From Planctomycetota bacterium (GTDB lineage: Bacteria; Planctomycetota; Phycisphaerae; Phycisphaerales; Phycisphaeraceae): 37,385 bases of DNA. Location: assembly GCA_024276075.1 (NCBI GenBank), contig JAJRXX010000009.1, positions 1 to 37,385 of the forward strand, in the 5' to 3' direction. The position numbers and the translations under genes are program-made. Under the pieces are notes generated by a model. That model saw nothing but the letters and a program-made list of their open reading frames with translations. It had not been told where the DNA came from and did no database searches. Position 1 is the stretch's first letter; each line of letters opens with the position of its first letter. Below, piece after piece: positions 25,332 to 34,367 of the stretch.

Positions 25332-26008
25332 AGTTGGCTCCGCATCGAACCCACCAACGCCTCCTTCACCTGCTCCATCGCAGGCACCCGGTCGCCCAGT
25401 ATCTTCGCCAAGCTCGTCACACCACACCCCGCCAGCCCGCAAGGCACAATCAACTCAAAATGCGCCATCTCCGGGCACACGTTCAGCGCTAACCCGTGCA
25501 TCGCCACACCCCGTCGCACCCGCACGCCCAGCGCGCACAGCTTCGCACCGTCACCCGCGCCTCCGTCAACCCCACACGCACCCGCCCACACACCCGTTAG
25601 TCCGTCACGCCGCCACGCCTTCACACCCAATACACCCACCGCATCGATCACCACCGCTTCGAGCAGACGCATGTACCGCCCCACATTCAGACCCAGCCCA
25701 CCCAAACGCAAAATCGGATACGCCACGAGCTGACCAGGCCCGTGATACGTCACGTCGCCCCCCCGATCCGTATCCTGAATATCGACACCAAGCTCCGCTA
25801 ACCGTTCCGCTCCGACCAATACGTGCCTCGCCGCGTCTCGGCGCCGACTGACCGTAACCACAGGGTCGTGCTCCACCAGCAGCAGCGTCTGCGGGCCCGT
25901 CCCGTCCACCACGCGCCCGTGCACCTCTCGCTGCAACGCCGCCGCATCCACATACGACATCCGCCCCACGTCCTCGACCACAAATTCTTCTGCACCCTGC
26001 AACGACAT
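25286..26008 (-). CDS. lipB: Octanoyltransferase LipB
   Basis: A 240-residue enzyme moving octanoate from acyl carrier protein to lipoyl domains of 2-oxoacid dehydrogenases and glycine cleavage H protein. Motifs: 'LLVEHDPVVTVSRR', the family signature 'RGGDVTYHGPGQLVAYPI', the catalytic Lys in 'KLCALGVRVRRG', and the catalytic Cys in 'FELIVPCGLAGCGVTSL'. ATG 26008 (MSLQGAEEF) has GGGAG 5-6 nt upstream; the longer frame would run into the divergent lpxA gene. The C-terminal ~15 residues are encoded by B copy 3, so the natural end may have been altered by the repeat. lipA is not in the window. Confidence 0.95.
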   Translation of the reverse strand: MSLQGAEEFVVEDVGRMSYVDAAALQREVHGRVVDGTGPQTLLLVEHDPVVTVSRRRDAARHVLVGAERLAELGVDIQDTDRGGDVTYHGPGQLVAYPILRLGGLGLNVGRYMRLLEAVVIDAVGVLGVKAWRRDGLTGVWAGACGVDGGAGDGAKLCALGVRVRRGVAMHGLALNVCPEMAHFELIVPCGLAGCGVTSLAKILGDRVPAMEQVKEALVGSMRSQLHASACVLTASHIYK

Positions 26009-26114
26009 TACAACTCCCAACCCACGCACACGCACGCACGCACGCACCGTGGTGGTCACACCTAGATGTCCTATGATAGCCCCCGTCATCCTCCCGTTGA
26101 CAGGAGCACACCCC

Positions 26115-26942
26115 TTGCCCCACGTCCACCCAACCGCCGCCGTCGACCCCCGCGCCGAATTAGCCCACGACGTCCGCGTCGGCCCAGGCTGCGTCATTGA
26201 CGGGCCCGTCAAGATCGGTCCCGGCACCACACTCATAGGCCACGTCTACATCCAAGGCCGCGTCACCCTAGGCTCCCACAACAAAATCTACCCTTTCGTC
26301 TGCATCGGGTTCGAGCCTCAGCACCGCTGCTACGACGGCTCGCCCACCGCTGTCGTCATCGGCGACCATAACACACTTCGTGAGTCCGTCACCATCCACC
26401 GCGCTACCAAAACTGATCAGCCCACCACCCTAGGCCACGACAACTACCTCATGACAAACACACACGTCGGCCACGACGCCACGCTTGCAGACCACTGCAC
26501 ACTCGCGTCCGGTGCACTCGTAGGCGGACACACCCTCATCGAAGACCACGTCTTCCTAGGCGGCAACGCCGCAATCCATCAATTCTGCCAGGTCGGTCGC
26601 CAAAGCTTCGTCGGCGGACTCAGCGCCGTTACAAAAGACGTTCCGCCTTACGTCATCGTCCACGACGTCCAAGGCGTCATAGGCGTCATAGGCGTCAACC
26701 TCGTCGGCCTGCGACGCTCAAACACACCTCGCGCCGCGATCGACGCCCTCAAAACCGCTTTCAAAACGCTCTACCTCTCAGGCCACACAAACCCCGTCGC
26801 CGCCGACCTCATCGAGCAACAGATACCAAACGCGGGACCCGGCGCACCACTACTCACCGAAATGGTCCGTTTCATCCGCGCCAACACACGTGGACTCTGC
26901 GCACACGCCGTCAACAGAACCCGCTCCAAAACCAATCAATAG
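26115..26942 (+). CDS. lpxA: UDP-N-acetylglucosamine acyltransferase LpxA
   Basis: A 275-residue left-handed beta-helix acyltransferase catalysing the first step of lipid A synthesis. Hexapeptide repeats run from 'HPTAAVDPRAELAHDVRVGP' through 'LGGNAAIHQFCQVGRQSFVGG'. Key segments are 'IGDHNTLRESVTIHRAT', 'NTHVGHDATLADHC' with the catalytic His, and the C-terminal helical part beginning 'GLRRSNTPRAAIDALK'. The start is TTG 26115: AGGAG lies 8 nt upstream, and the protein then begins PHVHPTAAVDP as LpxA proteins normally do. The frame opens earlier, at 26049, but that is not needed. The gene diverges from lipB and implies a lipopolysaccharide-type outer membrane. Confidence 0.94.
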   Translation: MPHVHPTAAVDPRAELAHDVRVGPGCVIDGPVKIGPGTTLIGHVYIQGRVTLGSHNKIYPFVCIGFEPQHRCYDGSPTAVVIGDHNTLRESVTIHRATKTDQPTTLGHDNYLMTNTHVGHDATLADHCTLASGALVGGHTLIEDHVFLGGNAAIHQFCQVGRQSFVGGLSAVTKDVPPYVIVHDVQGVIGVIGVNLVGLRRSNTPRAAIDALKTAFKTLYLSGHTNPVAADLIEQQIPNAGPGAPLLTEMVRFIRANTRGLCAHAVNRTRSKTNQ

Positions 26943-27008
26943 GTAACAACTGAAACTGCGTTTAAAACCACGCACCACCGCAACAAACCGCGCACTTCAA
27001 CATCGTCA

Positions 27009-27108
27009 TTTAGCCCCGCGTGACTCACGCGGGGGGGCAACTCATAGGCAGCGCGTAGGCCCGGCATCTTGCCGGGCACCGAGTACCACCGCTTGCTTGC
27101 AAGCCCTG
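27009..27108 (+). repeat. REP-like mosaic: E, I, D remnant
   Basis: E at 27009-27036 (CCCCGCGTG-ACT-CACGCGGGG), I at 27055-27079 (GCCCGGC-ATCTT-GCCGGGC), and a decayed D with a CGCTTGC/GCAAGCC core at 27088-27108. It lies between convergent lpxA and purB. Confidence 0.82.
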
Positions 27109-27122
27109 ATATAGCCGTTCCC

Positions 27123-28562
27123 TCACACCCGCACACCGGGCTCATACCCCAATCGATCCTTGTACCGCTCCCGGATCGGCTTCACCACCTGCTGCACAAA
27201 CGCATCCACCTGCTGCGGCGCCCTGCCCACCAGCTTCGACCCGTCTAGCACACCCCGCAAATCAATACCCGCGAAAACATCCTCACCCGCCAACCGATCC
27301 AATAGATCGTTGTCCGCGCCCTCCAGCTTCACCCTCGCCGCCGCCGTCTGACTGTGACACCGAATCAACTCGTGCACCGCCTGACGATCCGCGCCACGCT
27401 CCACCGCTGCCATCATCAGGTTCTCCGTCGCCATGAACGGCAGCTCCGCATTGAGATGCGCCGCGATCACCTTTTCGTACACCACCAAGCCCCGCGACAC
27501 GTTGATCACCAACTCCAGCACCCCATCAATCGCCAAAAACGGCTCCGGCAGCGTCAGCCGACGCGCGCTCGAGTCGTCGAGTGTCCGCTCAAACCACTGC
27601 TCACCAGCCGTCACAAAAGGCACCCCCGTCATCCCAATCACAAAACGTGACAACCCGCAAATACGCTCGCATCGCATCGGGTTACGCTTGTACGCCATCG
27701 CAGACGACCCCACCTGGTCATTCTCAAATGGCTCCTCCACTTCCTTACGATTCGCTAATAACCTCACGTCCGTCGCAAATTTCTGACATACACCCGCCAC
27801 CGCAGCCAGCGACGACGTCACCAACCCGTCCACCACACGCGGATACGTCTGACCCGTCACCACAAAACGCTTATCCGGGTCCCAACCCATCTTCTGCGTC
27901 ACCAACCGGTCGAGTTGTTCCACCTTCCCGTGATCACCGTCGAACAACGCCAAAAACGACGCCTGCGTACCCGTCGTGCCCTTCACGCCCCGGAACCGCA
28001 GCCTATCGATCCGGTGCTCCACCTCCTCCAAACCGATCGCCATATCGTGCGCCCACAGTGCCGCTCGCTTGCCCACCGTCGTAGGCTGAGCGGGTTGGTA
28101 ATGCGTAAATGCCAGCGTCGGCACATCTCGGTACCGCACCGCAAACGCACCCAACGCGTCGATCGCGTTCGCCAGCTTCACCGCTACCAACCCCAGCGCG
28201 TCACGGATCTGCAGCAGCTCCGTATTGCAGTTCACATATTGGCTCGTCGCGCCCAGATGGATAATCGCCCCCGCCGCAGGCGCAGCCTCGCCAAACGTGT
28301 GCACGTGCGCCATCACATCGTGTCGAAGACGCTTCTCGTGCTCACCCGCCGCGTCCCAGTCGATATCGTCGAGGTGATTGCGCATCTGCGCGAGCTGCTC
28401 GTCCGTGATGCCCAGCCCAAGCTCTTTTTGCGCCTCCGCCAGCGCCAGCCACAGCCGTCGCCACGTCGAGAATTTACGCACAGGCGACCAGATCGCTTGC
28501 ATCTGATCCGATGCATTTCGGCTAGCCAATGGAGAAACGTAGCGGTTCTGATCTTCTGTCAT
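27123..28562 (-). CDS. purB: Adenylosuccinate lyase
   Basis: A 479-residue fumarase/aspartase-superfamily enzyme acting twice in purine synthesis (SAICAR to AICAR, adenylosuccinate to AMP). Motifs: 'RHDVMAHVHTFGEAAPAAG' with the conserved His, 'IIHLGATSQYVNCNTELL', 'AFTHYQPAQPTTVGKRAAL', and the superfamily signature 'GSSAMAYKRNPMRCERI'. The sequence follows the longer, eukaryote-like PurB type. ATG 28562 (MTEDQNRYVSPLASRN) is preferred over 28598, which would add an uncharacteristic lead; the nearest GGGC-type site is loosely spaced. It converges with lpxA across a repeat mosaic. Confidence 0.95.
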   Translation of the reverse strand: MTEDQNRYVSPLASRNASDQMQAIWSPVRKFSTWRRLWLALAEAQKELGLGITDEQLAQMRNHLDDIDWDAAGEHEKRLRHDVMAHVHTFGEAAPAAGAIIHLGATSQYVNCNTELLQIRDALGLVAVKLANAIDALGAFAVRYRDVPTLAFTHYQPAQPTTVGKRAALWAHDMAIGLEEVEHRIDRLRFRGVKGTTGTQASFLALFDGDHGKVEQLDRLVTQKMGWDPDKRFVVTGQTYPRVVDGLVTSSLAAVAGVCQKFATDVRLLANRKEVEEPFENDQVGSSAMAYKRNPMRCERICGLSRFVIGMTGVPFVTAGEQWFERTLDDSSARRLTLPEPFLAIDGVLELVINVSRGLVVYEKVIAAHLNAELPFMATENLMMAAVERGADRQAVHELIRCHSQTAAARVKLEGADNDLLDRLAGEDVFAGIDLRGVLDGSKLVGRAPQQVDAFVQQVVKPIRERYKDRLGYEPGVRV

Positions 28563-28644
28563 GTCTGGGCCGTGCCCTGGTTCAAAATCATACGTCACCG
28601 CGACGAGCCGCGATCCGTCAGCGGACAGGCCTTTTGTTGTATAC

Positions 28645-28700
28645 CCCCTCTCCCTCCCAGGGAGAGGGCTGGGGTGAGGGTTGCGTCAACCCAACCAAAA
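28645..28700 (+). repeat. Family C repeat, copy 4
   Basis: CCCCTCTCCC/GGGAGAGGG palindrome and GGGGTGAGGGTTGCGTC are present; the conserved tail is replaced by CCAACCAAAAC. It is 82 bp upstream of the purB start, in the divergent gap to the sigma factor gene. Confidence 0.82.
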
Positions 28701-28794
28701 CCCCTCCGCAATGCGTGCCACCGGTGACTTGTCCGGTCAGTACGCCGGTGCAGTTGACCCGTCACGAATCGTCGACCATAGTAACAACCTAATC

Positions 28795-28925
28795 AGGATG
28801 CGGGCAACGCCCGGGAAAGCATATCGGGACGCAACCGCGATAAAAGCTTAGGCACCGCAAACCGCCCGATCACCATCGTGCAGCCGCGGGACCAGGTCGC
28901 TCTGCCCACGCGGACGCGCCCTCGC
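28795..28925 (+). promoter_or_regulatory. Structured leader candidate upstream of the sigma factor, possibly c-di-GMP-I-like
   Basis: The stretch has GCGGGCAACGCCC, GGAAAGC, CGGGACGCAACC and, further on, CATCGTGCAGCCG. These resemble, in order, pieces of the c-di-GMP-I (GEMM) riboswitch: GGCAA, a GAAA loop, GGGACGCAA and GCAGCCG. However, the P1b loop is not a clean GNRA, and the second helix is not obvious. A CCGCG...CGCGG stem followed by CCTTTT lies at 28893-28930 and could be an expression platform. I treat this as a structured leader of unproven class. Confidence 0.3.
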
Positions 28926-28986
28926 CTTTTGTAATTAGGTAACACGTCGCCACCAGCCAGACGACGGTGATCCGATAAGAGGGGCC

Positions 28987-29655
28987 ATGACCAACCACGC
29001 CACAGACGATCAACTCACTGCACGAGCAAAACTCGGAGACCGCGCAGCTCTAGGCGACCTGCTGATCCGCAACCAGAAGCGGATATACAACATCGTCCTG
29101 CGCATGGTGGGACACCGCGACGACGCCGCCGAGGTCACCCAGGACGCACTGGCAAAGATCATCGAGCACATCGCCGATTTCAAGGGCCAATCCGCCATCT
29201 CCACCTGGATGATCCGCATCGCCATAAACCTCTCCTACTCACTGCTGCGTCGCCGACGCATCCGCCACACCGCCAGCCTCGACGCAGCCGCCCACGACGA
29301 CCAGATAACACCGCTCAGAAACCAACTCGCCGATACCCGTGAACCTTCGCCCGACTCACGCGTCCAACAATCTGAAGCCGCTACGCACCTGCACACCGCC
29401 CTGCAGTCACTCCAGGACGATCTGCGGGCCGTGCTCGTGTTAAGGGACATCGACGCCATGGATTATCAGCAGATCGCACAGGTCCTCGACGTACCCGTGG
29501 GAACCGTCAAGAGCAGGCTCTTCCGCGCCCGCCTGGCACTGCGGCAAGAGCTCGCAACCCGCTACCCCGCCTATAATGATCCGAACCCCGCACCAACCCC
29601 GCCACGACCCACACCCCAGCCCCAACCCGCGACGCCTCCAAAACGAGCCCAATAA
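28987..29655 (+). CDS. ECF-type RNA polymerase sigma factor
   Basis: A 222-residue sigma-70 family protein with regions 2 and 4 only. Region 2 covers about residues 25-95 ('LLIRNQKRIYNIVLRMVGHR', 'AEVTQDALAKIIEHIADFKG', 'ISTWMIRIAINLSYSLLRRR'). Region 4 covers about 135-190 ('ALQSLQDDLRAVLVLRDIDA', 'DYQQIAQVLDVPVGTVKSRL'). A P/T/Q-rich tail follows. It overlaps the next gene by one base (TAATG), so the two are translationally coupled, as is usual for sigma/anti-sigma pairs. GAGGGG precedes the ATG closely. The stimulus and target promoters are unknown. Confidence 0.94.
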   Translation: MTNHATDDQLTARAKLGDRAALGDLLIRNQKRIYNIVLRMVGHRDDAAEVTQDALAKIIEHIADFKGQSAISTWMIRIAINLSYSLLRRRRIRHTASLDAAAHDDQITPLRNQLADTREPSPDSRVQQSEAATHLHTALQSLQDDLRAVLVLRDIDAMDYQQIAQVLDVPVGTVKSRLFRARLALRQELATRYPAYNDPNPAPTPPRPTPQPQPATPPKRAQ

Positions 29656-31178
29656 TGGATACCCGATACGACGAACACATCTTCCTGAGCTACATCGAAG
29701 GCGACCTGTCGCCCGATGAAAAAGCTCAATTCGAGGACGTGCTCGACCAAGACCCCGATCTGCGCAAGCTCGTCGCACATATCCGCGCCGACCGCGCCCG
29801 CCTACGCGACCTCCCAGCCGAAGACCCACCGCACGAACTCGCCGAACGGATCAACCTCCAACTCGAACGCGATATGCTCCTGGACGCGCCGCCACCCGAC
29901 CTGAACCCCGTCAGCCCCGCCGGTCGATTCCGCATCGGCAGAACCATCGCATACGCCAGCCTCGCTGCCATGATCCTCATGAGCACCGCGCTCGTCGTAA
30001 ACACGCTCGTCGACCGCAAGCTCTACGACTACTTCACACCCACCTCGCAAAGCCCCTTCACCAATGCCTCGACCTCCCCCGACGACCGTTTCGCTCGACA
30101 GTCACAACCCCAGCCCAGCACACTCGCGCTTAGCACGGAATCACACGCCGCCGATCAACTACTACCCCAAGAGCCCGCCGACCAACCGCCCCTCACAGGC
30201 TTCGCGTCCGCGGAACAAAAATCCCCAGACCCTCAACTGCGTTCCGCAAATGCGCTCCGCGAAAACGACATTGACAACGACATCTTCCGCGCACTAGCAG
30301 GCCGAAAACGCTCCGCCGCAAAGCCACCGCCACCCCTCAAAGAGCGCTTCGAAGAATCAAAAAAATTAGCCAAAACAAATGCCCCCGCCATCGACACCTT
30401 CGCACGCCTCACACCAGCCGATACATCAGCCGACGTACCAGCAGAAGCGCTAGCCGAAGTGCCAGCCCCCACAAAATCCGTCGCCCCAGGCAAAGCCCAG
30501 GGACCACTCGCCCAGCGCGTACTCAGACGACTCCAAAACGCTAAAGACGCAGCCGCCCAACCCGCTGAACAGACACCCGCCCTCGCCCAAGCAGACCGTC
30601 GCGACACCGAAGCCGACACCAAATCCGACACGCAAGCCGCCGCCACACCCAGCACACCGACCAAGCTCGTCGTCCACGTCACCACACCCGACGCCGACGC
30701 CACCCAGCAGCAACTGCTCGCATGGGCGCTGGGCAACAGCGTCCACATCGCCTCGCTCACCACCCTCGAACGACGCCAAACACAAACCAAAGCCGAGACC
30801 AGCCAACACCCGACAACAAAAAAACAATTAACACCACCACCCGCCAAGCAGATCGCATTGACCGTCACAGGTCAGCAATTGTTTCAATTGCTAAGCCACC
30901 TTCGGCGGCAGCCCGACCATCACGCCGACATCGTCACCTCACACGCCCAATCAACCGGCAACTCGACCGCCACACCCGATAGCAACGCCAACACCCCAAG
31001 CCTCCTGGGCCAAACACGTCAACTCCCACAACCCCCACCAACCGTCCGATCGATCTCAGAGCTGGATTGGGACCACCTCCTGTCGCTCTACCTGCCCCTC
31101 CAACCCATCACACCGTTCTACGAGCCCGACGCCCAGATCGAACTCACCCTCCAGCTACTCGAAAAACACGACCAATAG
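29655..31178 (+). CDS. Membrane anti-sigma factor with long extracytoplasmic domain
   Basis: A 507-residue protein coupled to the sigma gene. Residues 1-75 form a helical anti-sigma-like domain ('HIFLSYIEGDLSPDEKAQFE', 'DPDLRKLVAHIRADRARL') without the HxxxCxxC zinc site. One membrane helix follows at about 95-117 (TIAYASLAAMILMSTALVV). The remaining ~390 residues, outside the membrane, are rich in A/P/T/Q/K, largely low complexity, with ordered parts near 330-365 ('PTKLVVHVTTPDADATQQQL'), 395-430 and the C-terminal 35 residues. I do not recognise the outer domain. Holding the sigma factor at the membrane until a signal triggers release or proteolysis is the expected role. Confidence 0.85.
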   Translation: MDTRYDEHIFLSYIEGDLSPDEKAQFEDVLDQDPDLRKLVAHIRADRARLRDLPAEDPPHELAERINLQLERDMLLDAPPPDLNPVSPAGRFRIGRTIAYASLAAMILMSTALVVNTLVDRKLYDYFTPTSQSPFTNASTSPDDRFARQSQPQPSTLALSTESHAADQLLPQEPADQPPLTGFASAEQKSPDPQLRSANALRENDIDNDIFRALAGRKRSAAKPPPPLKERFEESKKLAKTNAPAIDTFARLTPADTSADVPAEALAEVPAPTKSVAPGKAQGPLAQRVLRRLQNAKDAAAQPAEQTPALAQADRRDTEADTKSDTQAAATPSTPTKLVVHVTTPDADATQQQLLAWALGNSVHIASLTTLERRQTQTKAETSQHPTTKKQLTPPPAKQIALTVTGQQLFQLLSHLRRQPDHHADIVTSHAQSTGNSTATPDSNANTPSLLGQTRQLPQPPPTVRSISELDWDHLLSLYLPLQPITPFYEPDAQIELTLQLLEKHDQ

Positions 31179-31190
31179 TCGCCAGGTCGT

Positions 31191-31280
31191 GTAGGTCCGC
31201 CCCCCGCCCGGACAATTGATTCCCCCTCTCCCTCGCAGGGAGAGGGCTGGGGTGAGGGTCGAGTCAATTCCAACCAAACA
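31191..31280 (+). repeat. REP-like pair: F and family C copy 5
   Basis: F at 31191-31216 (first arm disturbed: GGTCCGCCCCCCGCCCGGAC), then C at 31222-31280 with GGGGTGAGGGTCGAGTC and a shortened tail. It lies between the convergent anti-sigma and comEC genes, with no other terminator seen. Confidence 0.82.
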
Positions 31281-31294
31281 CACCACCCAACCCA

Positions 31295-33910
31295 CTACCG
31301 CTTCGAATCCAAAAACGTCGTCCAACCCACACTTCCAGCCCGCCCGATCGTCACGCACACCATCCCCGCTTGCGCCGTCACCAGACGTGTCACACCTAAA
31401 CCATCGAGCAAACCCGCCCACTTGTCGCGCATCAGCCGACCCCGCCCACTCGACTGTAAGACCACACCCGCACCCACCGCCTCCAGCCATCTGCCCGACG
31501 CCCCGACAACGCTCCCGTGATGAGGCAAGTCACTCACATCCGCACGCAGATCAACGCCCCCATCCAACATCGCCGTAATACTCGCCTGACCGATGTCCCC
31601 ATTTAGCAGCACCCTTCGCCCCGCCGCTCGGATCGATAGGACCAGCGACGTATCGTTCACGCGTCGCGTCTTCAACCCCTCCGCAGGCCAGAGCACCTCT
31701 AGTTGCCCACCACCCCGCTCTTCTCGCCACCCCCGCCCGATCCCCTCGACCGACAAACCACGACCACGCAATTGTTCAACCAAAAACGCCGCCGCACCCG
31801 ACGACCGCTCCCCCGCACCCGCCTCCAATAGCTGACTCGGCACCAGCACACGACCGATACCCACACGGTCCGCCACCGCCAAGCAACCATTAAAATGGTC
31901 CATATCCGCGTGCGAGATCATTAGCGTGTCGATCCAACCCACGCCCAACTGTTTCAACGCGGGCACGATCCGACGCCTACCCACCTCGCCGTCCGCCTGC
32001 GATCCGCAATCGAACATCAACACATACCCCCGCCCCTCACTCCCCTCGCCCCCCGTGCCGCCCGTGCCCCCCGTGCCGCCACTTAGCCTCACCAAATAAC
32101 ACGACCCGTCACCCACCGCGAACATATTCACACGTACCGCCGCGTCCTCCGACCCCACCCACCGCCGCACCGCTCGCACCATCTGCCCAGGCACGCACAC
32201 CGTCACCACGCAAAGCCCCACCGCCACTGACAACGCCAACCTCCTACCCACAAACCAGCCCCCCATCCACGCCACCGCAACACCCGTCGCCGCGACGCAC
32301 CACCCCGCCGTAGACTGCACCGACAACTCAAACCACGCACCAGGCCAAACCGCCGCAAATCCCACCATCCAAATCATCACGTCCGCAAACCAGCCCAGCA
32401 CACCCGCCAATAACACGCCCACGCTTGGCAGCACCAGCCCCACCACGATCTTTAGATACCCCACACACAACAGCCCCGTCACCACAGGCAGCGCCGCCAC
32501 CGACACCACACCAGCCCAAGGCGTCACCAGTCCAAAGTGGTAAGCCACCATTGGCATCGCAATCAGAAACGCCACCACGCTCACCGACACGTATTGACTC
32601 GCGCCCCGCGCCAACCACACACGCCACGACCTCGAATTCGATTCCGTAGACAACCCACCACTTAACCACTCGCTCATCGAGCCCGTAAACACCAATAGCC
32701 CCGCCACCACACCAAAGCTCAATCCAAACCCCGCGCTAAACAAATCGCCAGGCCGCCAGATCAGCACCACCACCACCGCCAGCGACATCGCGTCCAACGC
32801 ACGCATCGGACGACCCGCCGCGTAGCACACGCCAAACAACCCCGCCATGATCGACGCCCTCACGATCGGCACCCGCGCTTCGGCCGCCATCAGATAAAAC
32901 GCCAACACCACCAGCACAATCACCGCCGACCACCGTGGGTTGCCCACAAACAACCTGCTCCCGTACCACACCAACCCCAACAACACCCCCAGATGCGCAC
33001 CGCTGATCGAAAGCAAGTGTGCCAGCCCCACCCGCCGAAACCCTTCCTCCAATTCATCAATCTTTCCCCCACGCCGACCCAGCAATATCCGATCGAGAAA
33101 CGCCCCCCGCACCGCGTCACGACCCATCCCCACACGCAGCGACGCCACCGCAGCGTCAGCCGCCACCGCACGCCACCGACCGATCGACCCCAACCACCCC
33201 ACCGACCCCCGCTCCATCAGCCACCAGTTCCCCCGCGCCGCAAGCGTCAGCCGACCCACCACGCCCCGATCACTCAAGTACCGCTTGTAGTCAAACTCAC
33301 CCGGATTCGCAGGCCCATCAATTTTCGCCAGCCAGCCCCGCGCACCGATCTCGTCACCCACACGTAGCCGATGGTCCGTCTCGCGCACCCGAACCATCAG
33401 CCGACCACTCGCACGCACACGTTCGCCATCCACCACCACCGTCTCCACGCGCAGCCCGAACACAGTCCCAGGCGACAAATAACTAAACCGACCAAACTCA
33501 CCCCGACGCGGGTCCGTCACATACGGTCGCCCATCGACCCTCCCCGTCACCTCGGCCAGCTGCGATTCGCCGCCCACATACCGCATCACACTGTCATTAG
33601 ACACACGCTGCTCATGCACACCCGTCCATGCCCCCGCCACCACCACGACCCCCACCCACGCCCACCGTCTCGCCGCCACCACCACACGCCCCCGCCACGC
33701 ACACACACCCATCACCACCACAACCACGCACGCTGCACCCAACCACATCACATAATCAATCCCCGTATACCCCAGCCACGTCCCCGCCATCCAGCACAAC
33801 GCCAGTACGTTCAACCCACTCAGCCGCGCACTCACACCGCCGCCACTACAAGATGGTCCCGTCCCCGCCGTCTTTGTCGTGGTCTCGTCGCTGGTCACGC
33901 TAAGCGTCAA
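31295..33910 (-). CDS. comEC: ComEC/Rec2-type DNA-uptake channel with metallo-beta-lactamase domain
   Basis: An 871-residue protein. N-terminal membrane helices and a soluble DUF4131-like part ('GDEIGARGWLAKIDGPANPG') are followed by the multi-helix Competence domain with its hallmark 'LAHLLSISGAHLGVLLGLVW'. The C-terminal metallo-beta-lactamase fold has 'MFDCGSQADG', the metal ligands in 'MISHADMDHFNG', 'LLNGDIGQAS' and 'LPHHGS'. ComEC passes single-stranded DNA across the inner membrane in transformation. A G/T-rich tandem codon stretch gives 'GGTGGTGGTGGEG'. The start is probably TTG 33910, with GGTGG upstream; GTG 33898 is possible. No other competence gene is nearby. Confidence 0.94.
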   Translation of the reverse strand: MTLSVTSDETTTKTAGTGPSCSGGGVSARLSGLNVLALCWMAGTWLGYTGIDYVMWLGAACVVVVVMGVCAWRGRVVVAARRWAWVGVVVVAGAWTGVHEQRVSNDSVMRYVGGESQLAEVTGRVDGRPYVTDPRRGEFGRFSYLSPGTVFGLRVETVVVDGERVRASGRLMVRVRETDHRLRVGDEIGARGWLAKIDGPANPGEFDYKRYLSDRGVVGRLTLAARGNWWLMERGSVGWLGSIGRWRAVAADAAVASLRVGMGRDAVRGAFLDRILLGRRGGKIDELEEGFRRVGLAHLLSISGAHLGVLLGLVWYGSRLFVGNPRWSAVIVLVVLAFYLMAAEARVPIVRASIMAGLFGVCYAAGRPMRALDAMSLAVVVVLIWRPGDLFSAGFGLSFGVVAGLLVFTGSMSEWLSGGLSTESNSRSWRVWLARGASQYVSVSVVAFLIAMPMVAYHFGLVTPWAGVVSVAALPVVTGLLCVGYLKIVVGLVLPSVGVLLAGVLGWFADVMIWMVGFAAVWPGAWFELSVQSTAGWCVAATGVAVAWMGGWFVGRRLALSVAVGLCVVTVCVPGQMVRAVRRWVGSEDAAVRVNMFAVGDGSCYLVRLSGGTGGTGGTGGEGSEGRGYVLMFDCGSQADGEVGRRRIVPALKQLGVGWIDTLMISHADMDHFNGCLAVADRVGIGRVLVPSQLLEAGAGERSSGAAAFLVEQLRGRGLSVEGIGRGWREERGGGQLEVLWPAEGLKTRRVNDTSLVLSIRAAGRRVLLNGDIGQASITAMLDGGVDLRADVSDLPHHGSVVGASGRWLEAVGAGVVLQSSGRGRLMRDKWAGLLDGLGVTRLVTAQAGMVCVTIGRAGSVGWTTFLDSKR

Positions 33911-33993
33911 TCATACCCACCCGCCGCAACAACCAAACACGCCTTTCTCGGGACAACTCGTTCTCTGAACACTGCCAAACGACCCACCCACTT

Positions 33994-34097
33994 ATACCAA
34001 TTCAAATTAATACTTGTGCGGTGTCTACGAACACGAAAACAGGGCAGACAATAACTTACATCACTTACGACGCGATAGAATTATACGCAATGCGTAT
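33994..34097 (-). repeat. Family B leader repeat, copy 4 (upstream of comEC)
   Basis: 104 bp. The terminal hairpin ATACGCA-A-TGCGTAT is perfect (34083-34097). It belongs with copies 5 and 6 in its middle part. The near end is 84 nt from the TTG start of comEC, the longest distance of the set. Confidence 0.83.
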
Positions 34098-34143
34098 TAG
34101 AAAATTTTAGGACCCACCCCAAAACCTCGATGAGAGTTAAATC

Positions 34144-34173
34144 GAGTGCCGCTGGCTGCTTGTCAGCCAGTGT
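34144..34173 (+). repeat. Family J hairpin
   Basis: CTGGCTG-CTTGT-CAGCCAG, the same fold as the J copy at 23643 (CTGGCAG-CTTGT-CTGCCAG) with one pair exchanged in both arms. Just before it, CTCGAT-N9-ATCGAG (34126-34146) forms another small inverted repeat. Confidence 0.75.
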
Positions 34174-34253
34174 AAACGACAAAGATTTAAACCGGTGAAT
34201 CAGTTGTCGGTGGTCTATTGTTTGGGTTTTGGGATGGGTTCTAATAAAAATCT

Positions 34254-34281
34254 TTGCGCCACCCGTCATTGGCTGTACAAT
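34254..34281 (+). promoter_or_regulatory. Promoter of the third PEP-CTERM gene
   Basis: TTGCGC (34254-34259), a 16-bp spacer and TACAAT (34276-34281). It resembles the promoter at 18581-18608 in both boxes and spacing. The leader would be about 80 nt. Confidence 0.6.
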
Positions 34282-34367
34282 AAAATGCGTGGCCCCCCAG
34301 CGTGTCGACGCAAGCTAATTGCAATAGCCACCCGTGCCAGCCACCCGCAAAGGAGAAGAGCAAGCCC

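Noticed and set aside
26020-26048. ACGC microsatellite between lipB and lpxA
   Set aside because: Only a few units in a non-coding gap; the chosen lpxA start lies downstream, so length changes would not affect the reading frame.
28760-28986. tRNA or other standard RNA gene before the sigma factor
   Set aside because: No T-loop GGTTCGAAT-type box or cloverleaf can be drawn. Only the uncertain structured leader remains.
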